From Bacteroidota bacterium (lineage in GTDB: Bacteria; Chlamydiota; Chlamydiia; Chlamydiales; FEN-1388): a stretch of DNA of 49,642 nt. Shown one piece after another: positions 17,042-25,897 of this stretch. The position numbers were made by a program, and so were the translations under genes. The stretch lies in assembly GCA_013285825.1 (NCBI GenBank), contig JABDGV010000003.1, positions 154,405-204,046 on the forward strand. Reading direction: 5' to 3'. The notes beneath the pieces were generated by a model that was not told where the DNA came from, searched no databases, and saw nothing but the letters and a program-made list of their open reading frames with translations. The stretch's first letter is position 1. Each line of letters starts with the position of its first letter.

Positions 17042-17228
17042 TTACCACAGAGCACTTAATAACTTATTAAAAAAGTTCCACCAGAGTGCCTAATTAAAAT
17101 TAAAAATTTAACAGGATTGGCAGGATAGACAGGATAAGCTGTTAATTTCTATCTCAACCATTAGAGAGCGCCACAATGGTTCTACAAACGATTACCCTCT
17201 CTGTGCGCTCTGTAGTTCTCTGTGGTAA
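17042..17228. repeat. Composite repeat: ACAGGAT units nested between CACAGAG arms
   Basis: A short left arm TTACCACAGAG begins at 17042, and a long right arm with CTCTGTG units runs from about 17197 to 17228, ending TCTCTGTGGTAA. Between them lie three CAGGAT units at 17112, 17121 and 17130, exactly 9 bp apart. The same CAGGAT block followed by a right CTCTGTG arm occurs at 27376-27458. This 246-base gap between uvrB and trpS shows nothing else of note. Confidence 0.75.
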
Positions 17229-17254
17229 TTTTTGTTAAAATCGTAAAAAAACTC

Positions 17255-18310
17255 TTAAGCTGAAACATTTTTGGCATGTTCTTGAGCTGCTTTTCGAAAC
17301 TTTGTCCATGTCCCGGAAAGGCCCATAGCGCTCTTTACATCTTTCATTGTTTTAATAGCCTCTTCCCTCATCCGCTCAGTCCCTTCGACAAGAACCGACT
17401 CAATATAGCCAGGGTCCGCTTCAATATCTCGGCGCCGCTCCCGAAATGGATCGAGAAATTGGTTAATAACCTCTGCAAGCCGCTTTTTGACTTCAACATC
17501 TCCGATTGTCCCTTCACGATAGCGCCGCTTGAACTCCAATACTTCATCTTTCAAAGGGTTGAAGGCATCGTGGAAAATAAAGACAGGATTGCCTTCAACT
17601 GTGCCTGGGACGTTTGCGTGAATACGGTTTGGATCGGTGTACATCGCTGCAACTTTCTTGTCGACAGACTTGGAATCATCAGACAGCATGATGGTGTTCC
17701 CTGCAGATTTACTCATCTTGCCCTGTCCATCTGTCCCGATTAGGCTTGGAATAGAACTTAAAAGAGCATCAGGAAGAGGCAGAATATCTCCATAGGTCAT
17801 ATTAAAACGCCTTATGATATCGCGAGCCACTTCGATATGCGCTTCATTATCTTTGCCTACCGGAACAAGATGCGCTTTTGGAAGCGCAATATCTGCCGTC
17901 TGCAAAATAGGATACCCGATTAACCCAAAAGGAACGCTTTCAGGCTCTATGTGGGCATTTTTTGCCATCTCTTTAATTGATGGAAGCCCTGCAAGGCGAT
18001 TTAAAGAGATAAACATTTCAAAGATGAGATTTAATTCCGCTGTCTCCGGAATTGCCGATTGCAAAAAGATCGTAGATTTTTGCGGATCAATGCCGCAGCT
18101 TAAGTAATCCGTGACCGTCTGCAAGATATGTTCACGCGTGTTTAGTACGTCTTGCTTTTCACGCTTTGTCGTTAAAACATGCAGGTCGGCAATAATAAAA
18201 AAGCAGTCATACTCATCTTGGAATCGAACCCGATTTTGAATCGACCCTACCCAATGGCCTAAATGAAGCTTTCCGGTTGGCCGATCTCCCGTCAATAGTC
18301 GTTTTTTCAT
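17255..18310 (-). CDS. trpS: Tryptophanyl-tRNA synthetase
   Basis: This class I synthetase charges tRNA-Trp. The 351-residue protein has the HIGH-type motif in [15 protein letters not shown] and the KMSKS motif in [11 protein letters not shown], with the tryptophan-pocket region around [24 protein letters not shown]. Length and motif spacing are normal. It shares the minus strand with uvrB downstream and the tyrP-thyX block upstream. Confidence 0.98.
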   Translation of the reverse strand: MKKRLLTGDRPTGKLHLGHWVGSIQNRVRFQDEYDCFFIIADLHVLTTKREKQDVLNTREHILQTVTDYLSCGIDPQKSTIFLQSAIPETAELNLIFEMFISLNRLAGLPSIKEMAKNAHIEPESVPFGLIGYPILQTADIALPKAHLVPVGKDNEAHIEVARDIIRRFNMTYGDILPLPDALLSSIPSLIGTDGQGKMSKSAGNTIMLSDDSKSVDKKVAAMYTDPNRIHANVPGTVEGNPVFIFHDAFNPLKDEVLEFKRRYREGTIGDVEVKKRLAEVINQFLDPFRERRRDIEADPGYIESVLVEGTERMREEAIKTMKDVKSAMGLSGTWTKFRKAAQEHAKNVSA

Positions 18311-18337
18311 AATTCGATAATTCCTATTTTCATTATT

Positions 18338-18375
18338 GAGCCTTTTGCAAAACTCGCGTGGTTTGTGAAAGGCTC
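18338..18375 (-). terminator. Hairpin at the end of the thyX-tyrP operon
   Basis: GAGCCTTT at 18338 pairs with AAAGGCTC ending at 18375, with further partial pairing inside (TGCAAAAC against GTTTGTG). It overlaps the last tyrP stop codon. The sequence GATAATTCCTATTT occurs on both sides of the hairpin, near 18316 and 18380. A T-run after it on the minus strand is not clear, so termination is tentative. Confidence 0.5.
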
Positions 18376-19585
18376 ATTGGATAATTCCTATTTGTATGCA
18401 TGCCTCAATAAGGATGAAGAGGCATGAAAAGAGTATAAACAGTATTAGCCCTGGCCGCTCAATCTTCATCGTTGCAAATCGCATATCATTAAGCTGAAAG
18501 CGCTTAATCCAGAGCATAATGCCAGGAAGTAGTGCAAGCAGAACAACCACGCCATACGTTCCTGCCAAATCAAGAGCAACAAAGAAGGCCCTCGGGTTGG
18601 AGAGAACAAACACTAAAGGTGGCAAGAAGGTTGCTACAAGCAAAACTTTTCTCGATTGTGCCCAAGGATACTTTTTCAAAGCATCTTTTAAGAAATCAAA
18701 GAGGCTTAGTGATACTCCTAAAAATGATGTCAAAATGGCGCAAAACAAAAAGAAATCAGCCGCCGCAGCTACAAAATAGGACTTTGTCTGCTGTGCAAGA
18801 AGAGCTGCCCCATTGATATCATTTTTAAAGCCCCATGCAATGCTGTTTTCGCCCGTTAATGGAATGGAGCCCAAGCAGGCCATCTGCCACAAGATATAGG
18901 CAATGAGGGGAATAAAGCTCCCCCAAAATATTGCTTTTTGAATTGCTCTCTCATCTCTTTCCAAGTAGCTGACAAGGGAGGGAATAATTACGTGGAATCC
19001 AAATGCCGTTACAACAATGGGAAGCGATGCCAAAAGATAGCCATGCTGGATTTCTCCCAATCGGCTGAAATTAAGGACGGGCAAAGTTGCTCCTATAAGC
19101 AGCACAAAGCCGATAACAAGACCCAGCATTAAAACGCGGTTTACGCGGTCAAGCGCCTGAATTCCCAATAGAAAAATGAAGGAGAAGAGAAGAATTAAAG
19201 GAAGGGCAACAGCAATTTTTGGGAGCTCAACATGAAATACAGACGTCCCGAACTGTTCAAACATTCCCGAGAGCGCTGCAAGATAGGCTGTTATAAGTGC
19301 GTAGAGAAGAAACAGGTAGCTTGCAACAGCAACAAATGCTCCTTTCCTGCCCAAAGTCTCGTACGCTAGTGTTAAAAGATTACTATCTTCTGGGTGAACC
19401 AGGCAAACTTCAAGCAAAATTCGAGCGGAAAAGTACATGAAGAGCCAGCCCGCAATCATAACTAAAAGTGAAGGTATAAAACCTGAGCTTCCTGTAGACA
19501 CTGGAAGCGCCAGCATAGCTGCGCCGATAGTAGTTCCTGACACCAATAGCGTTGCACCGATGAGCCGAGAGCGTGACATAGACAT
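18374..19585 (-). CDS. tyrP: Aromatic amino acid permease (TyrP-type), copy 2
   Basis: This is a 403-residue inner-membrane permease of the tryptophan/tyrosine family with about 11 hydrophobic segments. The N-terminus LIGATLLVSGTTIGAAMLALPV carries the unwound-helix glycine motif typical of the family, and FGFHVIIPSLVSYLERD is a further family segment. It is a tandem paralogue of the next gene upstream and was probably formed by duplication. Chlamydiae commonly have two such genes side by side and use them to take up host tyrosine and tryptophan. The exact substrate cannot be told from sequence. Confidence 0.9.
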   Translation of the reverse strand: MSMSRSRLIGATLLVSGTTIGAAMLALPVSTGSSGFIPSLLVMIAGWLFMYFSARILLEVCLVHPEDSNLLTLAYETLGRKGAFVAVASYLFLLYALITAYLAALSGMFEQFGTSVFHVELPKIAVALPLILLFSFIFLLGIQALDRVNRVLMLGLVIGFVLLIGATLPVLNFSRLGEIQHGYLLASLPIVVTAFGFHVIIPSLVSYLERDERAIQKAIFWGSFIPLIAYILWQMACLGSIPLTGENSIAWGFKNDINGAALLAQQTKSYFVAAAADFFLFCAILTSFLGVSLSLFDFLKDALKKYPWAQSRKVLLVATFLPPLVFVLSNPRAFFVALDLAGTYGVVVLLALLPGIMLWIKRFQLNDMRFATMKIERPGLILFILFSCLFILIEACIQIGIIQ

Positions 19586-19609
19586 ATCCTGATAAAAAAC
19601 AAATTAATT

Positions 19610-20773
19610 CTAGCCCAATGATGAGTACACCTCAACTCCCATAACGAAAAGTGCAAATAAGATAAGTACTGTCATAAGTCCGCGAGATCGTAGCTTAAGC
19701 TTGTAGGCCATCAGAGCTGGAAGAATTCCGAAGAGAGTTACAGCGGCATAACCGCCTGCAGCACTCAACGCATTCAGAAAGAGATGCGGCTTTGTAAGTG
19801 CGACAATCAGCGGCGGCACAAAGACGCAAATAATAAGGTATCCTGTTCTCTTTTTAACAATGCCGATCTCTCGCGCTGCATCTTTTAAGAAATCGACAAA
19901 GCTCCAAGCAACCGGCAAAAAGGAGGTAACGAGTGCAAAAAAGGCAAAAGCTTCAGCTGCTCGAATTACCCAAGGAAATCCTGAAGCCTGCGCAAGCACA
20001 CGGGTAACCATATCGCCTGATTGTACAGCCTTTTCCCATGCTTGAGAGCTCGAATAGGGTATTACCCCCAAAATCGCAACTTCCCAAATTATGTAGACGA
20101 TAAGCGGAATAGCACTTCCAATCATAATAGCCCGCCTGATCGCTTTTCGATCCTTATTCAAATAGGAAACAAGCGAGGGGACAAGGTTGTGGTAGCCAAA
20201 GCTAATAATCATAACGGGCAGGCAAAGGGGAGCAAAAGCCCAAGTAGCGCGGCTCAAATAGGCCATATCAATATGTGGAATTGCGGTCAGAATCAAGGCG
20301 AGATAGGTAAGTATCAACCCCAGCATCAAAAATCGATTGAGCCTATCCAAAACGGGTGCTCCATACAGCACAATAATCGCTCCAAATAGGGCAACCAATA
20401 CAAGTGCCATATTGAGAGGAATTGATCCTTGCAGAGCATCGAATAAAAGAGTGCCTCCACCGAGCATGTAGGCAGTCATCACACAATAGAAGAGAAAGGA
20501 GAAGAGAAACCATACCAGAAGAACGCCTCCTCGGCCAAAGGAACGAGAGGCAAGCGTTATGAGGTGAACCTCTTGAGCTGTCTGTTTTTGCGCATGGAGC
20601 ACAAGATCAACCAGCACAAGGCCGGTTGTAAGCATAAAGAGCCAAGCTAAAAGGAAACAAACGACAGCTGGAAGAAATCCACAAGGGCCGGTAATAACGG
20701 GAACGCCAAGCATGCCAGCGCCGATTGAACAGCCTGCAACGAGAAGGACTGCGCCTAATTCTTTTCCCTTCAT
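19610..20773 (-). CDS. tyrP: Aromatic amino acid permease (TyrP-type), copy 1
   Basis: The 387-residue permease begins with GAVLLVAGCSIGAGMLGVPV, the same glycine-rich first helix as its paralogue, and has a matching FGYHNLVPSLVSYLNKD segment and about 11 membrane helices. Its start overlaps the end of the thyX-like gene by four bases (20770-20773), so thyX and the two permeases form one minus-strand unit. The likely job is uptake of host tyrosine or tryptophan. Confidence 0.9.
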   Translation of the reverse strand: MKGKELGAVLLVAGCSIGAGMLGVPVITGPCGFLPAVVCFLLAWLFMLTTGLVLVDLVLHAQKQTAQEVHLITLASRSFGRGGVLLVWFLFSFLFYCVMTAYMLGGGTLLFDALQGSIPLNMALVLVALFGAIIVLYGAPVLDRLNRFLMLGLILTYLALILTAIPHIDMAYLSRATWAFAPLCLPVMIISFGYHNLVPSLVSYLNKDRKAIRRAIMIGSAIPLIVYIIWEVAILGVIPYSSSQAWEKAVQSGDMVTRVLAQASGFPWVIRAAEAFAFFALVTSFLPVAWSFVDFLKDAAREIGIVKKRTGYLIICVFVPPLIVALTKPHLFLNALSAAGGYAAVTLFGILPALMAYKLKLRSRGLMTVLILFALFVMGVEVYSSLG

Positions 20774-22407
20774 ACAATACCCACAGCCTTTTTCTTTGCT
20801 GCTCTCTCTTCCTGCTCTAATCGTCCAATATCATGACTTGAGTAGTCGACAAAGGAGAAGAACCGTTCAAAGCTCGGTTCATTTTCAACTGCAAGCCGCG
20901 CCATCTGTTGAGCAACAGCTCTATAGGCGGCATGCCCTTGAGGAATAGATCTTAACTCACACATCCACTGGAGGGCTCGAAGGTTTGAGGTAAAATACCA
21001 GCGGATATTGTAGGCCATTGGAACGATATATTGCGCCTCTTCAGGAAGCTCCTTGGCAATATGATCAAAGGCCTCTTTTGCCTTATCCAGCGCTTCACGG
21101 TACTTATTTGCAAGCCCGCACGCTTCAATTTCAAAAGGCTCGACATAGCCAAGATCGCAAGTTAATAGCTGGCGCTCCTGAGTGCCTACACGATGACGCT
21201 GCAAGTCTCTGTACGCCCCAAAATCGGCAACAATCTCAAATGTCATGACCGCGTTTTCAGTTGCCCTTGGGGATTTATGGCGCCGATTCTGACGGGAAAA
21301 GACAGCCCCATCCAAAATTTTTGCAAACTCTTCTTCAGGAACTCTTCGTACATACTCAAGCAGTTCCGTGAAGCCTCTGCTGCAGTAGGGATATAAAAGC
21401 GCTGCTGCTACTTTGTATTTTGCATCGGGATCAGAGGCAACTAATCGAACGCCTGGAGATTTTTCAAAAAGGACTTGGGGAGAATGCTGATTTGCCAATG
21501 CTGCAAGGTTATCGCGGGTACTTTCAGCAAAATTCATCCAAGCCTGGCAGTGTCTGTGGGACATATCAGCTCTTCGGACAAAGGAGGGAATAACTTTTGA
21601 AAGCTCCTCATAGGAGCGTTTACCAATGTCTTGGAGCTCAACTAAAGGGGAAACATGGAGCTTATGCAATAAATACTCAAAGAAACGGCCATTGGCAAAC
21701 ATGCCCATGTTCGTAAGCGTTGATGCTGGCAGCAAGCCTCGTACACAGTCTAAAACCTTTGCTCTAATCGCCGCCGAATATGCCGATTTTGAAACCTCTT
21801 CCCCTTTTGGGAAATTGCGCTCCATATATTCTGTAAGCGGCGGAATGAGGCTTGAGTAGGTGTCAAAAAGCATATTGCAGGTGTTGAGATACAGGTCCCT
21901 ATATGCTGAGGTCATGAGCACAGGTTCTCTATAGAAGAGATACTCGCCCTTAACTTTTTGATCAAAATAGATATATCGAGTCGATTTTTCCAGAGGAGAT
22001 CCCCCAATTCGACTATCTTCAATCCCCTTAGCAGCAAGCATAGATATGTTTTCTATTGCTAAATGAGCTCCGCCAAGCTCTCCAATGGAATCATCGCCAT
22101 AGCCATCGAGAATACGGTCGTAGAAATTTTGCGCCTTCTTAATCGCAATCAACTGCGCTTCAGCTTGAGGAGCCTCTTGAACAATTGTTTGGAAACCCGT
22201 TTCATCGGCATTTTGAATAAATTCTTTCAATAATAAAGAGCGCAAGCCAAGGGCTGATCGAGAATATCTTGAAAAAAGCGCCCCTTTAATAACCTCTGGA
22301 AGGTTTCGAAGAGCAAAAATGGACCCTCTCGTATTGGTAACATATCGGTCGAGAAGAGCCTCTTGCTGGGGAGTAAACTCCTCATAATCCGCAATAAAAG
22401 AAGTCAT
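20770..22407 (-). CDS. thyX: Two-part ThyX-like flavin-dependent thymidylate synthase
   Basis: ThyX makes dTMP from dUMP using FAD and methylene-THF. Ordinary ThyX has about 220-250 residues; this protein has 545 and contains two ThyX-like halves, as in the long chlamydial version. The N-terminal half has GDDSIGELGGAHLAIENIS and a degenerate downstream region (STRYIYFDQK). The C-terminal half has ATENAVMTFEIVADFGAYRDLQRHRVGTQERQLL, where RHR-x-GTQERQ stands in for the usual RHRxxS signature. The Ser-containing part of the motif is changed, so activity cannot be assumed from sequence. It heads the operon with the two tyrP genes. Confidence 0.88.
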   Translation of the reverse strand: MTSFIADYEEFTPQQEALLDRYVTNTRGSIFALRNLPEVIKGALFSRYSRSALGLRSLLLKEFIQNADETGFQTIVQEAPQAEAQLIAIKKAQNFYDRILDGYGDDSIGELGGAHLAIENISMLAAKGIEDSRIGGSPLEKSTRYIYFDQKVKGEYLFYREPVLMTSAYRDLYLNTCNMLFDTYSSLIPPLTEYMERNFPKGEEVSKSAYSAAIRAKVLDCVRGLLPASTLTNMGMFANGRFFEYLLHKLHVSPLVELQDIGKRSYEELSKVIPSFVRRADMSHRHCQAWMNFAESTRDNLAALANQHSPQVLFEKSPGVRLVASDPDAKYKVAAALLYPYCSRGFTELLEYVRRVPEEEFAKILDGAVFSRQNRRHKSPRATENAVMTFEIVADFGAYRDLQRHRVGTQERQLLTCDLGYVEPFEIEACGLANKYREALDKAKEAFDHIAKELPEEAQYIVPMAYNIRWYFTSNLRALQWMCELRSIPQGHAAYRAVAQQMARLAVENEPSFERFFSFVDYSSHDIGRLEQEERAAKKKAVGIV

Positions 22408-22449
22408 TTTTTGCCTAATAATTATGCGCGCTCAATTTACCCGACTTTT

Positions 22450-23025
22450 CTAGCAATTTGCAATCTCTCTCTGATTCATTCGAATAACTTTTGAGAGAGG
22501 ATACCTATCTAACGCTCTTCGGACAATCCGTCTATTATATACTGCTCTCCCAATACAAAAGAAAAAAACGAAGAGCGGAGGCAATAGGTAAAGGAAAAGG
22601 GAACAAAAACTGTCGGCAAATGCAATCCCCATTCCCCAAGAGAGAAAAAATAAAACTATGAAAAGAAGAGACTCCATTGGAGTTTGAAAAAGAGTTGGAA
22701 GCAAACGGCGGATGCCGCTCTTTTGAGGCGCTGCAATCTCGCAGGCTAAAATTTCTTCAAACTGATCGCCTTTTTCCCAAAATCGCGCTGCATGCACCAG
22801 CTCATGCCGAATGATCTCAGTAGTTGAATATCCTAAAAAAGAGCCTGACTTTAGAGCTGGACGCAGCTGAATCTCAACTTCGCCATTTTCATTAATCCAA
22901 CAGCAAGCAGCTTCCCAAGGCCGAAGACCACTGCTTTCGACTCGGCAAGCAACATAAGATAAGGAGAGTGAAAGCTCTACCTCCATCTCCTGCCGCATCT
23001 GCTCAAAAAGCTGCTGAATTTCCAT
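22450..23025 (-). CDS. Small membrane protein with an HExxH metalloprotease-like motif
   Basis: The ATG at 23025 is preferred to the TTG-initiated frame at 23034. The protein has about 191 residues. A soluble N-terminal part contains EIIRHELVHAARFWEKGDQFEEILACEIAA-type sequence: HELVH fits a zinc HExxH site, and a Glu further on could be the third ligand. Two hydrophobic segments follow (LLFIVLFFLSWGMGIAF and LFLYLLPPLFVFFFCIG), and the tail is basic. I do not know the family; a small membrane-bound peptidase is possible. Confidence 0.65.
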   Translation of the reverse strand: MEIQQLFEQMRQEMEVELSLSLSYVACRVESSGLRPWEAACCWINENGEVEIQLRPALKSGSFLGYSTTEIIRHELVHAARFWEKGDQFEEILACEIAAPQKSGIRRLLPTLFQTPMESLLFIVLFFLSWGMGIAFADSFCSLFLYLLPPLFVFFFCIGRAVYNRRIVRRALDRYPLSKVIRMNQREIANC

Positions 23026-23170
23026 AAATATCAAATATATAGTTTATAAATGCTTGCAATGAGTTGGGTCAAACTATTAGGATGACGCTATACCCAACAA
23101 TAGGGTAACCGGTCTCAGAAATAAAGACCTAAACGAAATTCTTGACTCACTTTAAGAGGAGAGTAGAGAT

Positions 23171-23656
23171 ATGAAAATGATATCCAAAATTGTTCAATTG
23201 TTAAGCCTTCCGATCGCAACCCTCGCTTTTGCAAATGCTCAAGCGTTAGACGTTGGTGATAGCCTATTTGACACACAAGAGTTTATCGTTAAAGAGCATA
23301 AGCATGGCACTTTGACACTCGCTGTTCAAAGTTTTGGCACTGTTAGTGCTGGCGCTAACTTCACTTTCCAAATCGTGGTGAATTCACCTAATGGACAAGT
23401 GTACACTAGCCCATCGCTAAGCACATTGTCACTTCCAACGCCTCCCTTTGTATTGACAACGTTCAATCCAATCCCAGAGGGAACCTACTATATCAGCACC
23501 ATCATCAACAGCATCACTGCACCAGGAAGCTTAACGCTCTCCCTACAGGCTGCAAACTCACATAATAGCAATGTATGGTTTGTAGACAATACTGTATCTG
23601 GAACAAGCGATCGCCTTGGACAGATCACAAACCTCGGCCTTTTCCTTTTCCCATAA
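23171..23656 (+). CDS. Small exported beta-rich protein of unknown function
   Basis: The 161-residue protein has a signal peptide (LLSLPIATLAFANAQA) and a mature part rich in Ser, Thr, Asn and Gly with alternating hydrophobic residues, as in beta-sandwich proteins. No cysteines or catalytic motifs are seen. A strong GAGGAG site lies just before the ATG, and a terminator follows at 23669, so it is a well-expressed single gene by appearance. Function unknown. Confidence 0.75.
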   Translation: MKMISKIVQLLSLPIATLAFANAQALDVGDSLFDTQEFIVKEHKHGTLTLAVQSFGTVSAGANFTFQIVVNSPNGQVYTSPSLSTLSLPTPPFVLTTFNPIPEGTYYISTIINSITAPGSLTLSLQAANSHNSNVWFVDNTVSGTSDRLGQITNLGLFLFP

Positions 23657-23668
23657 GAGAAATGGAAT

Positions 23669-23704
23669 AAAGACAGGGGATGGTAACATTCCCTGTCTTT
23701 TATA
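23669..23704. terminator. Intrinsic terminator between the small exported gene and pcrA
   Basis: AAAGACAGGG (23669-23678) pairs perfectly with CCCTGTCTTT (23691-23700) around a 12-base loop, and the right arm ends in a short T-run. It lies between convergent genes and overlaps the last base of the helicase stop codon. Confidence 0.8.
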
Positions 23705-25835
23705 CTGATCTTAATACCTGCATTTCAGCAGCTATCTTCTTCCTCGTCCCATCTTTACCAAAAAACACTTCATAGATAAGACCATTGGAAGTCTCTGTTG
23801 CCTTTTCAATTCTTCCGACGCCAAACTGGCTATGCATCACAATTTGTCCTGTCTCAAATACAGCTTTCTGCTCAGGTTGAACAACAGAAACAGAAGGAGC
23901 AGCAGCGGAACGAGCGCTACGAACAGAGTTCAGCATATCACGCGGAATTTCATAGAGAAACTGCGAGGGGCGCATATTGCGAAATCCACCCCAAAGAAGT
24001 CTCGTCTGGCTGCAGGTCATGATCAGCTTTTCTTTCGCTCTCGTCATAGCAACGTATAAGAGCCTGCGCTCCTCTTCAATTCCATCCATCGATTTTTTCG
24101 AGTTGATGTGAGGCAAGATATCTTCTTCAAGACCTACGATGAAAACGACTTTGAACTCCAAACCCTTAGCGTTATGAATCGTCATAAGAGAGCAAGAAGA
24201 TTCAGACTCCTCTTCCAACATCTGGTTTAAGGTCACCTCTTCCAAAAACTGCTGCAATGTTCCCTTTCTTTCCCGATCCCATTCATGCGCTTTGGCTACA
24301 AGTTCAGATACAATCTCCGCTTTCTCGGAGTACGTCTCCATTTCGCCTTCGAGCGATTTGAGATAGCCTCCATCAAAAACGACTGCTTCGATAGAGGAAG
24401 CGACACCGGTTGTTCCCGATTCGGAAATTCGACCCCATGTGTCTAAGAAGGCTTTCAATGACTCTTTCTGCTTATTCCCCAAAGAAATCAGCTGATTATC
24501 TGAAATAATGTCGAAGAGCAGCTGATTGAGAGGAAGTCCGCTCTCTCGAGCAAGCGACTCAATCTTTGCAATGGAGGTTGCACCTATTCCTCTTTTTGGC
24601 ACTTGAATCGCCCGCGAAAAGGCGAGAAGATCATAAGGCTGCACGACAAGGCGTAAGTAGCTGAAAATATCCTTTACCTCTTTGCGCTGGTAGAAGGAGA
24701 TGCCTCCATGTATATGATAGGGAATTCTTCGCTCCATGAAACTATCTTCTAGTGAGCGCGATTGAGCATTAGTCCTAAATAAAACGGCAATCTCGTCAAC
24801 CGTTATCCCATCCTGAATATACTGCTCAATGGATTCGGCAATAAAGGATGCCTCTATTCGCTCGGTCTTTGCACAGAAAAACGTTATAGGAGAGCCTTCG
24901 CCCTTTCGACTCCATAGTTTCTTTTCGATCCGGCCCTTATTATTTGTAATCAGGGCGTTCGAGGCGCTTAAGATTGACTGAGCGCTTCGATAGTTTTCTT
25001 CGAGCCGAACAACTTTGGCATTTTCATAGTCATTTTGAAACCGCAAAATATTTCCAATATCTGCTCCTCTCCAAGAGTAGATCGACTGATCGGGATCACC
25101 AACCGCAAAAAGATTTTGCCTCTTTCCAGCGAGAAGCGAGATAAAAATTGACTGTGCGTAATTAGTATCCTGATACTCATCAACGAGAAGATATTGCCAC
25201 CTCTCTTGATACTGCTCTAAAATCTCTGGACATTTTCTGAAAAGCAAAACGGGCAAGAGCAAGAGATCATCAAAGTCAAAGGCGCCAGAGCGCTTCAGTA
25301 AATCGCAATATCGTTCATACACAGCCGCTAGCCGGCTATTTTGAGCGCCTTCACTTTCCGGCGGCTGCAGCTTATTCTTCATGGACGAGATGCTGATAGC
25401 CATGCTGGCCAAATCATCTTCATTCAAAGAGAGCTCTTTAAGAATTATTTTTAAGGCCTTTTGGCTATCTTCAGAGTCATATACAACAGCATTCGATGGA
25501 TAGCCGATATGATGCGACGACTCCCTTAAGATCTTCAAACCCAAACTATGAAACGTTGAGACAAGGACGTCGTGGCCAACCAAATCCTGAACTCGACTAC
25601 GCATCTCTCGAGCCGCTTTATTGGTAAATGTCACACCCACAATAGCTTCTGGAGAGACTCCAGATGCAATGAGCTGAGCAATCCGAACAGTTGCAACACG
25701 CGTCTTACCTGAGCCTGCCCCTGCTACAACCAGAATAGGTCCTGTTTGATGAATCACTGCCTCTCGCTGAGCGGGATTCAAGCTTAAAAACTCTTTCTCT
25801 AGCTGCGCATCAACTCTCTCTTTTACATCTGTCAT
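23700..25835 (-). CDS. pcrA: UvrD/PcrA-type superfamily 1 DNA helicase
   Basis: This 3'-5' helicase acts in repair and replication restart. The 711-residue chain shows the SF1A motifs in order: Walker A VVAGAGSGKTRV, VTFTNKAAREM (Ia), DEYQDTNYAQ (II), GDPDQSIYSWRGAD (III), LEENYRSAQ (IV), TIHNAKGLEFKVVFIVGLEE (V) and LLYVAMTRAKEKL (VI). The C-terminal MHSQFGVGRIEKATE segment resembles the small Tudor-like end domain of PcrA. Whether to name it pcrA or uvrD is a matter of convention. Confidence 0.95.
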   Translation of the reverse strand: MTDVKERVDAQLEKEFLSLNPAQREAVIHQTGPILVVAGAGSGKTRVATVRIAQLIASGVSPEAIVGVTFTNKAAREMRSRVQDLVGHDVLVSTFHSLGLKILRESSHHIGYPSNAVVYDSEDSQKALKIILKELSLNEDDLASMAISISSMKNKLQPPESEGAQNSRLAAVYERYCDLLKRSGAFDFDDLLLLPVLLFRKCPEILEQYQERWQYLLVDEYQDTNYAQSIFISLLAGKRQNLFAVGDPDQSIYSWRGADIGNILRFQNDYENAKVVRLEENYRSAQSILSASNALITNNKGRIEKKLWSRKGEGSPITFFCAKTERIEASFIAESIEQYIQDGITVDEIAVLFRTNAQSRSLEDSFMERRIPYHIHGGISFYQRKEVKDIFSYLRLVVQPYDLLAFSRAIQVPKRGIGATSIAKIESLARESGLPLNQLLFDIISDNQLISLGNKQKESLKAFLDTWGRISESGTTGVASSIEAVVFDGGYLKSLEGEMETYSEKAEIVSELVAKAHEWDRERKGTLQQFLEEVTLNQMLEEESESSCSLMTIHNAKGLEFKVVFIVGLEEDILPHINSKKSMDGIEEERRLLYVAMTRAKEKLIMTCSQTRLLWGGFRNMRPSQFLYEIPRDMLNSVRSARSAAAPSVSVVQPEQKAVFETGQIVMHSQFGVGRIEKATETSNGLIYEVFFGKDGTRKKIAAEMQVLRSV

Positions 25836-25897
25836 ATCGTTCTGCTATGGTCTGCTTAATTTAAGGATTATTATATACACACTATGATTCAGCGAAT

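Noticed and set aside
17101..17140. CRISPR array, suggested by the 9-bp repeated CAGGAT units
   Set aside because: Units are too short and too few, with no 23-40-base repeats, no unique spacers and no cas genes nearby.
18374..20773. The two permeases as one gene split by a frameshift
   Set aside because: Each has its own start, about 11 membrane segments and a full family N-terminus, so they are tandem paralogues.
22980..23170. Possible small RNA or riboswitch before the small exported gene
   Set aside because: Only short pairing (such as GGTCT with AGACC near 23110-23130) is visible and no known riboswitch core was recognised.
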